A stretch of DNA of 64,000 bases, taken from NCBI GenBank assembly GCA_028622995.1, contig JAJQJQ010000013.1:1984001-2048000 (forward strand), given 5' to 3'. The translations under genes were made by a program, and so were the position numbers. The DNA is from Panagrolaimus kolymaensis (taxonomy: Eukaryota > Nematoda > Chromadorea > Rhabditida > Panagrolaimidae). The notes beneath the pieces are model-generated. The model saw only the letters and a list, made by a program, of their open reading frames with translations, had not been told where the DNA came from and searched no databases. This document shows, in pieces, positions 48,438-58,649 of the stretch. Each line of letters opens with the position of its first letter. Positions within the stretch are counted from its first letter, which is position 1.

Positions 48438-48813
48438 TTACGATCGTTGAAACTTTTCTTCAACATAGGTTAAATCCAATTTTGATGAAATTGCGTTTAA
48501 ATGATAGCCAATGGAAGTAAGGGAAACTGCCACCTCAGCTTCGGTTAATTGCTTATTCAATGTTAATTTATTGTTTGTATCTTTTAAGCTTTTATTTTCC
48601 ATTTGAAGCTCTTTTATTTTCATTAAAAGAGTGTGTCTTTCGCTTCGATTGGCTGATACCTCATCCATCAATTTTTTTCTTTCAGTAACCCATTCATCAT
48701 TGTTTATTGACTCGTTTGATTCGAACATTGGTAAAAATACTTTCTTGTAAAGAAGACAATTAACAAAGTTCAATAAATTTAGCTCGTTACTTTGTTGGAT
48801 AGAGGAATACTTT
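48438..48813 (-). CDS. coiled-coil protein or last exon of one (partial)
   Basis: The minus-strand block opens after TTTTTTTTAG at 48814 and ends at TAA 48438-48440. It encodes KYSSIQQSNELNLLNF, then a charged coiled coil (WVTERKKLMDEVSANRSERH, LQMENKSLKDTNNKL) and a tail VEEKFQRS. The acceptor implies an upstream exon that I could not find in the repeat-rich 48.8-50 kb. Alternatively translation begins at the internal ATG at 48728 (MFESNESINND), giving 96 residues. No family recognised. Confidence 0.5.
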
Positions 48814-49033
48814 CTAAAAAAAAGATAATCTAAAAGGAGAAAAATTTTTTGGTTGTTTATCGGAATAAAACAGGAAATGATTATTAATGTGTAAAAATAG
48901 TAAAAGTAAAAGTATAAGCAAAACTTAATAATCAATTGTACAATACATATCTATATATTATATGTACTCGATACAACCAAAAATAACCTTAAAATGAAAA
49001 ATAAAAGTTTAAAGTAGACAGCTCGTTAGTAGT

Positions 49034-49930
49034 TTATTTACTTTAAAGAAAAAAATGTAAGCATTAGCAGAAGTGGGTTTATAAATGCAACAAAAAATGG
49101 GTTATGTAAAAAAAGTTAAGTAATCATGATAAAAAAAATTTAAGCCATTGAATATAAAAAAAAATTTAGTTTAGCTTAAACGCTTAACAAAAAATATTTG
49201 CTTTGAATTTATTTATCTTAAAGAAAAAAAAGTTTAACGAGTTGATAGAAGATGGTTTAATAAGAAAAGGGAATAGAAAATATATGAAAAAAAAAACTTA
49301 AGTAATAATGACACAAAAAAATTACAAAGGGCAAATGATGAAAAAATAGCTTTTTGATTTATTTACTTTGAAGAAGAAAAAAACGATAACGTGCAACTTC
49401 AAGATGGATTAAGAAAGAGGAGAAGGCGCCATGAAAAAAAACTTAAGCTTCTATGATAAAAAAAATCAACGTTTTACTGTGCCACAGTGCTTAAAAAATA
49501 GAGAAACTATTTTTCTTTTTAAAAAAATAGGCTTTAATAAAGACGGGTTCAGAGTTTATTTATCTAAATACAAAAACTGTTTTAGAAGAATTGGAGAAAC
49601 GAAGAGTTTAAGCAAAAAACTAAGTTTTTCATCGCCCCCTCGTTTAAAAAAATAAAATTATCGAACATCACGAAGAATGATGAAAAATGAACGGCCGTCA
49701 TAAAAATGAAGAAAAAAATATAGAAACTCGAAATCTGAATTTGTTTGCTTTAAAAGAAAGAAAAACTGAGCATAAGAGGATTAAAGAAAAGTATGGGAAA
49801 CTTAAGTTTTAAAACAAAGCAAAAAACTTGAGAAACCAAAGTTTTTAGGTGCCACGGGATTTAAAAAAAATAAAAAATCATACAATGTGATATATTAAAG
49901 TAAAAAATAAAATGTTTGATTTCTTAAGTT
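49034..49930. repeat. degenerate tandem repeat region
   Basis: Versions of the phrase TTTATTTACTTTAAAGAAAA recur at about 49034, 49208, 49356 and 49742. Each is followed by an A-rich tract with AAAACTTAAG and ATGATAAAAAAAATC-type sequence. Units are roughly 150-200 bp and strongly diverged. The short frame at 49431 belongs to one of them and is not considered a gene. Confidence 0.45.
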
Positions 49931-50037
49931 GTTTCTACTTTATTACGTCAGAAACTGTAAGAAGGGTAATATTTAAGCACCTGCAATCACCATCGCTTTC
50001 AAGCTTTCTGTTAAAAACTCTCTTTGTATTACATCTT

Positions 50038-50912
50038 TGTGAGACATTTCTCTAACTGTCTCTCTCCTAATAGCACTTTAGCTAATCTTCCTCTTGTGTC
50101 TCTAACTTATGTTTACTCTGTATGTAACACTCACAGAAAAAAAGTACCTTTTTCATCCAAAAACTTGGACAATATTGGCTTTTAGCATGACAACCGCCAA
50201 GAAGAAGTTCTCATTCAAATTTGGACTATATCGTCCTCTTAGAAGTTTTAAGTATCTAATAAATTGGACAAAATTTAAAAATTTTGGACAAAAAAAATTC
50301 AAAAAAATTTTAGTTTGCGACCGCCAATACATTTTTCTTATAATTATTTTCCAAATGAAAGATTTGAATATCCAAAAATTTTATGCTTTTATTGAAGCTT
50401 TCGGTCAAGCATAAAATAGCCAGCCGATACCGAAGCATAGCCATCAATCGTGGTACTTTTCCTTGTCTACCAACGCCCTTCAGTTGAACAAAAATATCGA
50501 CTGAAGAGTGCTGGCACAATGAATAGTCACACCATTAATAGTCATGCAGCCATCATCAGAAATAACTAAATCGGTATACGCATGAAGCAACCAAAACTTG
50601 AACCTATATGAATAAGCTAAAACGAAAAAATGATGAATTGAAATAGGCCTCCAGACAACCAAAGAAAAAGTTTCGTCTCATTTTATTTGGACCACTTTGT
50701 CTAATAAGATAGTCACTATGACTTGTCCATCAAAAGTTGACAATATGTACACAAAAATGCCGAAAACAACTTTTAAAGTCGTAAAAAAACGGGTCCTTCA
50801 AATTCCAAAAAAGTATTGGACATTTTTTCTGTGAGTGAATAATGCTCCTAGTTGCTTTAGCAATAAACTAATATATTAATTTGTGTTCTCTCTAGCACAT
50901 CTGTGCAGCACA
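50038..50912 (+). repeat. 5' LTR, split by an insertion
   Basis: LTR sequence occupies 50038-50127 and 50838-50912. The 710-bp stretch between has its own inverted ends. The joined flanks reproduce the 3' LTR exactly if the AA at the junction is counted once. Confidence 0.92.
50128..50837. mobile_element. DNA element nested in the 5' LTR
   Basis: The ends are CACTCACAGAAAAAA and its mirror; AA is duplicated at the insertion point. The minus strand has a stretch (VISDDGCMTINGVTI) faintly like a Tc1-type transposase core, with frequent stops, so the copy is dead or non-autonomous. Only the ends and the position in the LTR are firm. Confidence 0.72.
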
Positions 50913-50919
50913 AATTTAG

Positions 50920-50930
50920 TGGTGACGAGG
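50920..50930 (+). other. primer-binding site
   Basis: TGGTGACGAGG lies seven bases after the 5' LTR. It is complementary to a tRNA 3' end CCTCGTCA-CCA, which would fit tRNA-Ser(GCU) with one change at the discriminator base. The tRNA identity is inferred. Confidence 0.55.
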
Positions 50931-51107
50931 TATTCTTACCCTTCTGAACCCTATCAAAATATCGTCGACGTTTCATCAAAAGTGATTTTCTTCTGCTTCA
51001 AAGCGAATTGCTGCTCTCAAGTGATTTGCTGCTCATCAAAGTCAATTGCTGCTGATTTGTTCTTGCTTCTTCGTGCTGGTCCAACTTGATCTCTTTCGTC
51101 TAAGAAA

Positions 51108-54100
51108 ATGGTCGATTCTCCGATGCTTACTCCTATAAAACCTGCTTCTTCAAAACATATTGAATCTGCTTCTGTTGTTATGTCTGGTCGTTCGCTTCCT
51201 TCACTTCCTCAATTCAAATATGATGAATCTCGCGCAAATGGCGTATCAATGTGGTTCAAAAGAATTCAACATGTTTTCAATCTGAATCCTGGTATATCCG
51301 AACAACAAAAGATCTCGTTGATTCTCACTTCTATGAACGATTCCTGCTATGAAAAAGTTGATGCTGCGTTGCTTCTTACTCCGGTTTCTGATTCTAATGG
51401 ACTCAAGGATGTAATGGTAAAACTGTTTGATCGTACTGAATCTACCTTCGCTAAGCGTTATGGACGCTTCCAGATGGAATGGAATGGTCCAGAACATGAA
51501 TCAATCCTGGAATTTTGCTCTCGAATTAAACAAAATACTCTTGATTTTGATTTCGATAACTTCAAAGAAAACGAGCTAAACACGCTGACCTTACTGATGT
51601 CTATGAAAGCCGAAGCTTTAGAACCTTTACGTATCAAAATCTTAGAACTTCTAACTTCTGATCCAAAGACATTGTTTGCTGATTGTGAAAAAGCAATTTC
51701 CACTGCTCTTCAAACTCAAAGAGAACAAAAGCTACCTGAGAAAACTATGGTAAATTTTGCTCAAGCTCGTCAATCCTATGGAAAGAAGAAAGTATCATCT
51801 CCAAAACCTTCATTTCATCGTTCTGCTGCTACTGATGTTCCAAAGACTCCTTGTTACAACTGTGATGGAAATCATTGGCGGAGGGATTGTCCTAAACCCG
51901 ATGCCTTATGCTCATCATGTAACAAGCTTGGTCACCTGACTTCTCGATGTCTCAAAGGAAAATCAAAAAGTGCTGCTGTTTCTCATACTGCTAAGAAGAA
52001 AGAAAACTCAAGAACTTTTTCCCGTGTTAGTACAATTATGGATGATGTTATGATCGCTAATGTTTCATCACTTGCTCCATTGTATCGACAAATGCTGAAT
52101 GTTTCTGTTGGTGGAAAGCCGCTCAAGGCTATGCTAGACACTGGCGCATTCATCTCAATCCTAACTCGCGCTGATTATGCTCAAATTGGTTCACCGAAAC
52201 TTATTGGTTCATCACCTACTGCTTTGACTGTGGATAGTCATCCTGTTCAACTTGATGGATATTTTATTGCTCCAACAACGCTAGCTGGTTCAACTCAAAA
52301 TATAACTTTCAATGTTGGTAATATCAGAACATCGTTACTTGGTCTAAACTTATATCATGCTTTCAAACTCAACACTATTCCGCTTCAAAATATCGTTTGT
52401 AATGTCTTAAATGATGATCCAATTGTATCCGATGATATGATCGACGAACTCTCAAACGAATTCAAGGCTGTTTTCGATGGTAAAACTGGTAAATGCACGA
52501 AAAAGATGATTCATCTTCGTCTCAAACCTGGCGCTAATCCGGTCCATGTTCCTGCAAGAAGGCTTTCACTTCATGCTAAAGAAGTGCTCAAGGCTGAAAT
52601 TGATCGTTTGGTTAAAGAAAATGTTCTTTACAAAGTTGATCGCTCTAACTTCGCAACTCCTGCTTCAATGGTTCCAAGAAAAACTGGTCGATCGCGTATG
52701 GTAATGGATTTTTCAACTGGTCTCAATAACATGTTAGAAGAATCTGGATATTCTCTCCCGCTACCTGATGACATTTTCAACAAGCTTGCTGGATCTCAAA
52801 TATACTCTATTCTTGATTTCTCCGATGCTTATCAACACTTGGAGCTCGACGAAGCCTCGCAAGAATTGGTTACAATATCAACTCCATATGGTTTCTTCCG
52901 CTGTAGACGTCTTCCTTGTGGTATCAAAACTGCACCGTCTGATTTTCAACAAACCATGGATGAAATGCTCATCGATTTCAACTTCGCTGAAGCATATCTT
53001 GATGATACTCTCGTGTATTCTAAATCTATCAACGATCATCTTGGTCACCTCAAAGCTGTACTAAAACGAATCATGGATTATGGTTTCAAGCTCAACCTGA
53101 AGAAATGTAAATTCTTTCAATCTTCTGTTTGCTTCCTTGGAAAAATTATCTCTGCTGAAGGTATTCGACCTGATCCTGAGAAAATTGCTGCTATTAACTC
53201 CATGGCAATTCCAAGAAACCTTTCGGAACTTAGAACATTTCTGGGCATGGTAAACTTCTATCAAAGTTTTATCTCAAACATGCGTAATCTTCGTGAACCT
53301 CTCGACAATCTCCTGAAATCGAATTCCACATGGACGTGGACGGATGTCGAAGAGAAAGCTGTTATGGATATCAAAATGGCTGTTGCTGATGAATGTCTAC
53401 TGACACACTATGATCCGACACTACCGATCGTGGTTGCTGCTGATGCCTCGTACGCTGGAATCGGAGGATGTATCTCGCACATACTCAAGGATGGTACAGA
53501 AAAACCTCTCCAGTTCTTCTCAAGAGCTCTCAATTCCACTCAGCAACGTTATAATCAAACCGAAAAAGAGGCTCTTGCATTGGTCACCGCTTTGAAAACC
53601 TTCCATCGTTATATTGAAGGACGTAAGTTTACTTTACTTACAGATCACCAAGCTTTGCTGTCAATCTTCGGTCCAAAAACCAACAAACCTTCTCTTGCTG
53701 TAAATCGACTACATCGATGGGCTATCTTTCTGGCTGCTTATGATTTCACCATAGAATATCGTAATACTGCTGAATTTGGACAAGCTGATGCCCTTTCACG
53801 ACTGATCAATAACACTCGTGCTATCGAAGAACTTTACGAAGAAGAAGCTGATCTCGAAGATGATACTACTATTCATTTCGCTACTATTGCTCTTACATCT
53901 GATGATATCAAAGCCGCTTATGCCGATGATAAAGAAGCTCAACAAATCTTATCGTCTCTCAACTATAAAAAGAAAGACTATGATCCAACGCTCCGCTACT
54001 ACTTGGTGAACGATGTCATTATGATGAACGATCGAGTCTATGTTCCTGAAGTACTTCGATCTAAAGTTCTCAAAATGCTGCATGCTGGACACGATGGTGA

Positions 54101-55424
54101 ACGCCGAACCAAATCTCTTGCTCGTCGTCATGTTTACTGGTCATCTCTGAATTCGAATATTGAATCAATGATCAAAGCTTGTATGTCGTGCATCCAACAA
54201 ACTAAAAATCCTACAAAAGCACCTCTAACTTCTTGGCCACTATCTTCGAAACCTGCTGATCGCATTCATATTGATTTCGCTGGACCCATTCTTGGTAAAA
54301 TGCTATTGGTTATTGTTGATTCACATTCTAAATGGCTCGACGTTGCTGTTATGAATTCAACAACTTCATCTAAAACTACTGCTGTTTTGCGACGATACAT
54401 TGCTGATAATGGAATTCCTCGTGTTCTGGTCTCAGATAATGGAACTCAATTCAAGTCTGCTGAATTCAAAGATTTCTGTTCTGAATTCAACATCAAACAT
54501 CTTACTTCGGCTCCATACCATCCACAATCCAATGGTCAAGCTGAAAGGATGGTTGACATCGTCAAAAGATTCGTAAAGAAAAACCTGCATCGCCAGGGTC
54601 CTGCTATGAACCTTACTATGGTGGTAAATGATTTCTTGCTCGCTCATCGTACAACTCCATCAAGTGCCTGTCCTAATGAATCAACTCCAGCTTATGCTCA
54701 TCTGGGACGTGAACTAAGAAATCATCTTGATCAACTCCGTCCATCTTTCATCAAGTTCCTGAAACCAAATGATGCTCAAAATGCTCGATTCAACAAGAAG
54801 CATGGTGTCAAACAAAGAAATTTCAAAGTGAAAGATGCTGTCTTTTCTCGTGCTGATCAATCAAAATCGTGGTATCCTGGTTGTATTGTTGCTCGCTTAG
54901 GTAAAACTATGTTCGTGATCAAGAACACCGAAACTGGTAAACGTGAAGTGCGTCATATCAATCAAATGATTCATCGCAAATCAACTGATCCTATTGATGC
55001 TTCAACTTCTTCCAATGCTGATTATCATGATATCGAAGCTCCTTCTTTCGAGGAGGATGGAAATGGTGATGATGCTCTAATGGCTTCTCCTGCTCAAGTA
55101 TCTGATCCATCGCTTACTTCAACTACTGATTTACTGCCACAAGCGGTTTTAGACAACTCAACGCCACAAGAGGCATATCAACGTGCAAATACTCAAAGTG
55201 CTCGAAGAATGTCAAGATCTAATGCTGTTCAAGCTCGTGTTTCTCAAAGTCCTCATATGGAACAACGTCATGATGTTACTGCTCGAAGCTCGCCATCTCA
55301 AGAATCGCCTCCGATATTAACCGAAGCTGTAACAACTCCACAACGAAGAAATAATGGTCGTGTAAGAAAACCTGTGCAAAGAATGAACATCAAATCGACG
55401 TCAACCAAATCTTATGATGCCTAA
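51108..55424 (+). CDS. Gag-Pol polyprotein of the Ty3/gypsy element
   Basis: The 1438-residue ORF is unbroken. Gag fills ~1-245, ending in two zinc knuckles (CYNCDGNHWRRDC and CSSCNKLGHLTSRC, ~249-285). Aspartic protease has LDTGAF at ~344. Reverse transcriptase has YLDDTLVYS at ~630. RNase H has AADASYAGIGG (~777) and LLTDHQAL. Integrase has the HHCC zinc site (HAGHDGERR to CMSCIQ, ~992-1028) and a D,D35E core: IDFAG (~1055), SDNGTQF (~1110), NGQAERM (~1145). A basic Ser/Thr-rich tail ends the protein. Domain order RT-RNaseH-IN is that of Ty3/gypsy (Metaviridae). Gag and Pol share one frame, so no frameshift is needed. It appears functional. Confidence 0.96.
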   Translation: MVDSPMLTPIKPASSKHIESASVVMSGRSLPSLPQFKYDESRANGVSMWFKRIQHVFNLNPGISEQQKISLILTSMNDSCYEKVDAALLLTPVSDSNGLKDVMVKLFDRTESTFAKRYGRFQMEWNGPEHESILEFCSRIKQNTLDFDFDNFKENELNTLTLLMSMKAEALEPLRIKILELLTSDPKTLFADCEKAISTALQTQREQKLPEKTMVNFAQARQSYGKKKVSSPKPSFHRSAATDVPKTPCYNCDGNHWRRDCPKPDALCSSCNKLGHLTSRCLKGKSKSAAVSHTAKKKENSRTFSRVSTIMDDVMIANVSSLAPLYRQMLNVSVGGKPLKAMLDTGAFISILTRADYAQIGSPKLIGSSPTALTVDSHPVQLDGYFIAPTTLAGSTQNITFNVGNIRTSLLGLNLYHAFKLNTIPLQNIVCNVLNDDPIVSDDMIDELSNEFKAVFDGKTGKCTKKMIHLRLKPGANPVHVPARRLSLHAKEVLKAEIDRLVKENVLYKVDRSNFATPASMVPRKTGRSRMVMDFSTGLNNMLEESGYSLPLPDDIFNKLAGSQIYSILDFSDAYQHLELDEASQELVTISTPYGFFRCRRLPCGIKTAPSDFQQTMDEMLIDFNFAEAYLDDTLVYSKSINDHLGHLKAVLKRIMDYGFKLNLKKCKFFQSSVCFLGKIISAEGIRPDPEKIAAINSMAIPRNLSELRTFLGMVNFYQSFISNMRNLREPLDNLLKSNSTWTWTDVEEKAVMDIKMAVADECLLTHYDPTLPIVVAADASYAGIGGCISHILKDGTEKPLQFFSRALNSTQQRYNQTEKEALALVTALKTFHRYIEGRKFTLLTDHQALLSIFGPKTNKPSLAVNRLHRWAIFLAAYDFTIEYRNTAEFGQADALSRLINNTRAIEELYEEEADLEDDTTIHFATIALTSDDIKAAYADDKEAQQILSSLNYKKKDYDPTLRYYLVNDVIMMNDRVYVPEVLRSKVLKMLHAGHDGERRTKSLARRHVYWSSLNSNIESMIKACMSCIQQTKNPTKAPLTSWPLSSKPADRIHIDFAGPILGKMLLVIVDSHSKWLDVAVMNSTTSSKTTAVLRRYIADNGIPRVLVSDNGTQFKSAEFKDFCSEFNIKHLTSAPYHPQSNGQAERMVDIVKRFVKKNLHRQGPAMNLTMVVNDFLLAHRTTPSSACPNESTPAYAHLGRELRNHLDQLRPSFIKFLKPNDAQNARFNKKHGVKQRNFKVKDAVFSRADQSKSWYPGCIVARLGKTMFVIKNTETGKREVRHINQMIHRKSTDPIDASTSSNADYHDIEAPSFEEDGNGDDALMASPAQVSDPSLTSTTDLLPQAVLDNSTPQEAYQRANTQSARRMSRSNAVQARVSQSPHMEQRHDVTARSSPSQESPPILTEAVTTPQRRNNGRVRKPVQRMNIKSTSTKSYDA

Positions 55425-55470
55425 TTATTGTTGTTCCCTATTTATTTTGTACTGTACCGGCCTTATAAGT

Positions 55471-55479
55471 GCGGGGGAA
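55471..55479 (+). other. polypurine tract
   Basis: GCGGGGGAA directly precedes the 3' LTR, the usual plus-strand primer position. Confidence 0.75.
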
Positions 55480-55642
55480 TGTGAGACATTTCTCTAACTG
55501 TCTCTCTCCTAATAGCACTTTAGCTAATCTTCCTCTTGTGTCTCTAACTTATGTTTACTCTGTATGTAATAATGCTCCTAGTTGCTTTAGCAATAAACTA
55601 ATATATTAATTTGTGTTCTCTCTAGCACATCTGTGCAGCACA
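55480..55642 (+). repeat. 3' LTR
   Basis: 163 bp, TG...CA ended, identical to the joined parts of the 5' LTR as far as I can see by eye. It ends 21 bases before the ATG of the protease-like gene. Confidence 0.93.
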
Positions 55643-55663
55643 ATCTTCATCAGGCTCTTTAAT

Positions 55664-58345
55664 ATGGTATGGTTTCGAAATCACTTTTGGATTTTTATGA
55701 TAGCAATTATTTCAACAACTTCTATCACTGCAACAGTTATGTTTCGGTCAGCTTTCACTTCCACCAATGGAATTTCGTCTTTTGTTAAAAATGTAAGTTT
55801 TAAATTAAAATTTTTAATTCCTCTATTTTCTAACATACTGCGTCGATTTCAGTGTGTGGCAATTCCTGTCCATCCCAGGGTAGTAGTAACTCCTTCAAAT
55901 TGCTTGCAAAATTCAAACAACTATGCAACTATCAGCTTCATACCCCAAAAATCTGAAGATGTTGATGGTTCAAAATTTAAAAAGTATTATGGTGATGAAT
56001 TTCTATGGTCCAACAAATATTTTTTTAACAATGATATTGCCTTAGTCGTGGTTAGTTTTTAAAAATCTCCAAGCTTACATCTATGTTTTTACTAGTCTTA
56101 TATACTTTGATTTCGAATCATTATATCTCGCCAGTTTTGAGACTTTAAAAAAAGCTTTTAGAAAATCAAATTTTTCTCTGTATTTTCAAAAGTTCATGCA
56201 TCTCTCAAATTATTAAGTAATAAAAAAGAGATTTTTTAAACTAGCGCAGCTTGAGCTTATCATTTTTATTCGATTTAAAAATACAAAAAATTTTATTTTA
56301 GTTTCCATCCCCCATTACTAACTTCAAAGAAGTTTCAATTAAAGAACCTGTTGCTGGTACTAATCTTTCTGTAAAATGTTTTGAAAAAAGTAAATGAGAT
56401 TTATCTCGTTAAATTTTTTATTCTTTTATTTTTTAGAACGATCAATGTATGTTTCAAATATTAAAGAATATTATTTAATTTCAAAAGAAATCCATTTTGT
56501 ATTTCCAAATCGCATGCCTTGTGGAATTTATTCAAAGGATGGGGATATCATAGGTTTCCACGCAAAAAAGGAAGGATCACGTAAGCTTTTAAGAAATATT
56601 TTATAGTTTTTATAAACAATTTTTGTAATAGTAGTTTTCGAAAATAGTGTATAAAATATATAAAATTCTATAACTTAAACTATATTTTATAGATTTTATT
56701 TTCATTTCCCAATATGCTTCGTGGATTGCAAAACATTTGCAAAATCTCAAAAGTCATAATCTAAGCAGCACAAGAGGTAAACGCTCACCATTAAAAAGAA
56801 TTTCTGCAGAATCCGATGATCCGAAAAAATTTTCTCGTGTAAAAGTAAATTAGATAAATTATAAATTCTTATTCGATATAACAAAAAAATTATAGAGATT
56901 TAAAAATGTTTATGAAAGAGTTGGTAATCATGAATACCCATATGTCCTAAAAATTCGTTCAATAGCAACAAGGTAGCTTTAAGATTTTCTAATATTAAAA
57001 TTAACATCAATAATAAAAATTTAACAAAAGTTTGTTATTTATAACTTTAAAAAAAAACAACATGACATTTTAAAGTATTTTTTTAGCAATTTAAAACTAA
57101 AAAATGGGAAATTCACTATCGTGTATTTATTTAAGTATTTATTATAAAAAAGCGATTTTGTTTTTTATTTAATTTAATCTTTTAAAAAATTTTTCAAACA
57201 TAAAATAACTATAAAACTAAGAAAATATATTTTTTACTTTTCTTTTCTTCTTCTAATTTCCATTTTTTGACAAAAATTTTCTCAAGTATTATTAGTTTTA
57301 ATTTTTCAGATCGTCATTTAAATCTGATAATCAATGCACTGCCACAATTATTTCACCCAACCTTCTTCTATCAGCAGCTCATTGTTTTATTATGTTTCCC
57401 TCGGATGTCGTTCTTATCCAAAAGAGACCAATTACATTTAATGAAATTGATTTTGATAATTATGGGGTTGCATTAAAAGTTCATATTTTCCCACAATACA
57501 ACTACACTGATAGTAAAGCTATGAATGATATTGCCCTTATTCAAATGCCAAATTATGTGAATTTCGAACAACCCATTGTTTCAATAGCAAATGATATGAA
57601 GAATGTAACAAGTTTTACTGCTTTAGGATTCGGTTGTGTAACAGAGCCATGTAGTAAGTTTTTTCAATACAAAATTTAAAGGAATCAGCCAAGTCAATTT
57701 TTTCATTGTAAAAAAAGCGCTGGAAAATGAGTATGAAAAAAAATTGAAAATTTTTGGACAGTGAAAAATCTTCGGTTTCGCCACGAGCAATCTCGGCAAA
57801 TGTTACGTTTGCTTAGCTTGCTTTTTTAAACACCCAGTTAAAAAATCAAATTTTTTGCTTTTAATAGGTAAAAGAAAATATTTTATTCTAATGACCGTTT
57901 TAGATCAAGAGGAGGATTTTCCTACACACCTTGTAAAAATTGTAAATGAAGTTGAAAAACTTGGTTTTGTTCAAATTACCTCCAAAAGAACATCGGCCCT
58001 TGCCCTTGGTGGTGACTCTGGTGGACCACTTTTAAATAAAAACCAACTGATCGGTGTCTTACATGGCCATCATCCTGGAGACAACAAAAGTAAGTACAAA
58101 AATTGAATTAGATAAACTTTTATTAGAAGAATGCTTTTAAAAATTTTTTTGTAGACGTTGGCACATTGATTCATGAAGATGTCAAACGTTGGATTCGAAC
58201 TTTTATTCGTGATCAAAATGCTGGAACAGCTATTTATAAGCCAACTACAGATAGTGCAGCTCCCTATCAAAAAAATAAAGCATTTCATAAAAATGATGAT
58301 GCAACTCTTCATAATGAAGCACGTGAAGAACTCAAATTTCGTTAA
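55664..58345 (+). CDS. tandem trypsin-like (S1) protein: inactive first domain, intact second
   Basis: Nine exons: 55664-55792, 55853-56050, 56302-56389, 56437-56580, 56693-56844, 56896-56972, 57310-57653, 57868-58089 and 58155-58345; 514 residues. The N-terminus has a hydrophobic signal or anchor. Domain 1 keeps the S1 outline (VVVTPSNC where AHC is expected, NNDIALVV, a C-terminal helix YASWIAKHL) but has lost His and the GDSGG Ser. After RGKRSPLKR comes domain 2: RVGNHEYPYVLKI, LLSAAHC (His), NDIALIQ (Asp) and GGDSGGPL (Ser). Expected to be secreted or membrane-tethered. The 3' LTR lies 21 bases upstream, so the first exon or promoter may have been altered. Confidence 0.83.
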
Positions 58346-58649
58346 AAATTTGGTTTCTTTTTTTTTTAGGTTTTTTAAATTGTCTTGACTTTTGTATAAT
58401 GCTATTTTTTCCACTTTTTTTTCTCGCATTTATTTGTATCGTTGTTAGCAACGCTATTTAGAAAACATTATTTTGTACCAAATAAATAAATAATAAATAT
58501 AATTATTGTATTATGGACCTTTCGTATGAATGCTTTTTAAACTTCTAATTTTTAAAATCATTAATAAAATAAATTTATAATAATAAAAAATCAGAAAAAA
58601 ACAAAATTTTAACAAAATAAAATGCAAAAAACGTTTCCAAGGAAATAAT
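58346..58649. other. convergent intergenic spacer
   Basis: About 300 bases between convergent genes, with AATAAATAAATAATAAAT near 58481; nothing else. Confidence 0.5.

Larger units (their letters stand above)
50038..55642 (+). mobile_element. complete Ty3/gypsy LTR retrotransposon
   Basis: The 5' LTR (50038-50912, enlarged by a nested insertion) and 3' LTR (55480-55642) start TGTGAGACA and end GCAGCACA. The target site duplication ATCTT is at 50033-50037 and 55643-55647. Excluding the insertion the two LTR copies look identical to me over 163 bp. Primer-binding and polypurine sites and one uninterrupted 1438-codon gag-pol ORF are present. Codon use is less AT-biased than in host genes. All parts needed for movement are there except that the 5' LTR is split. 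There is no env-like ORF. Confidence 0.95.

Noticed and set aside
49431..49655. 74-residue basic ORF
   Set aside because: Part of the degenerate tandem units; no start context, homology or splice partners.
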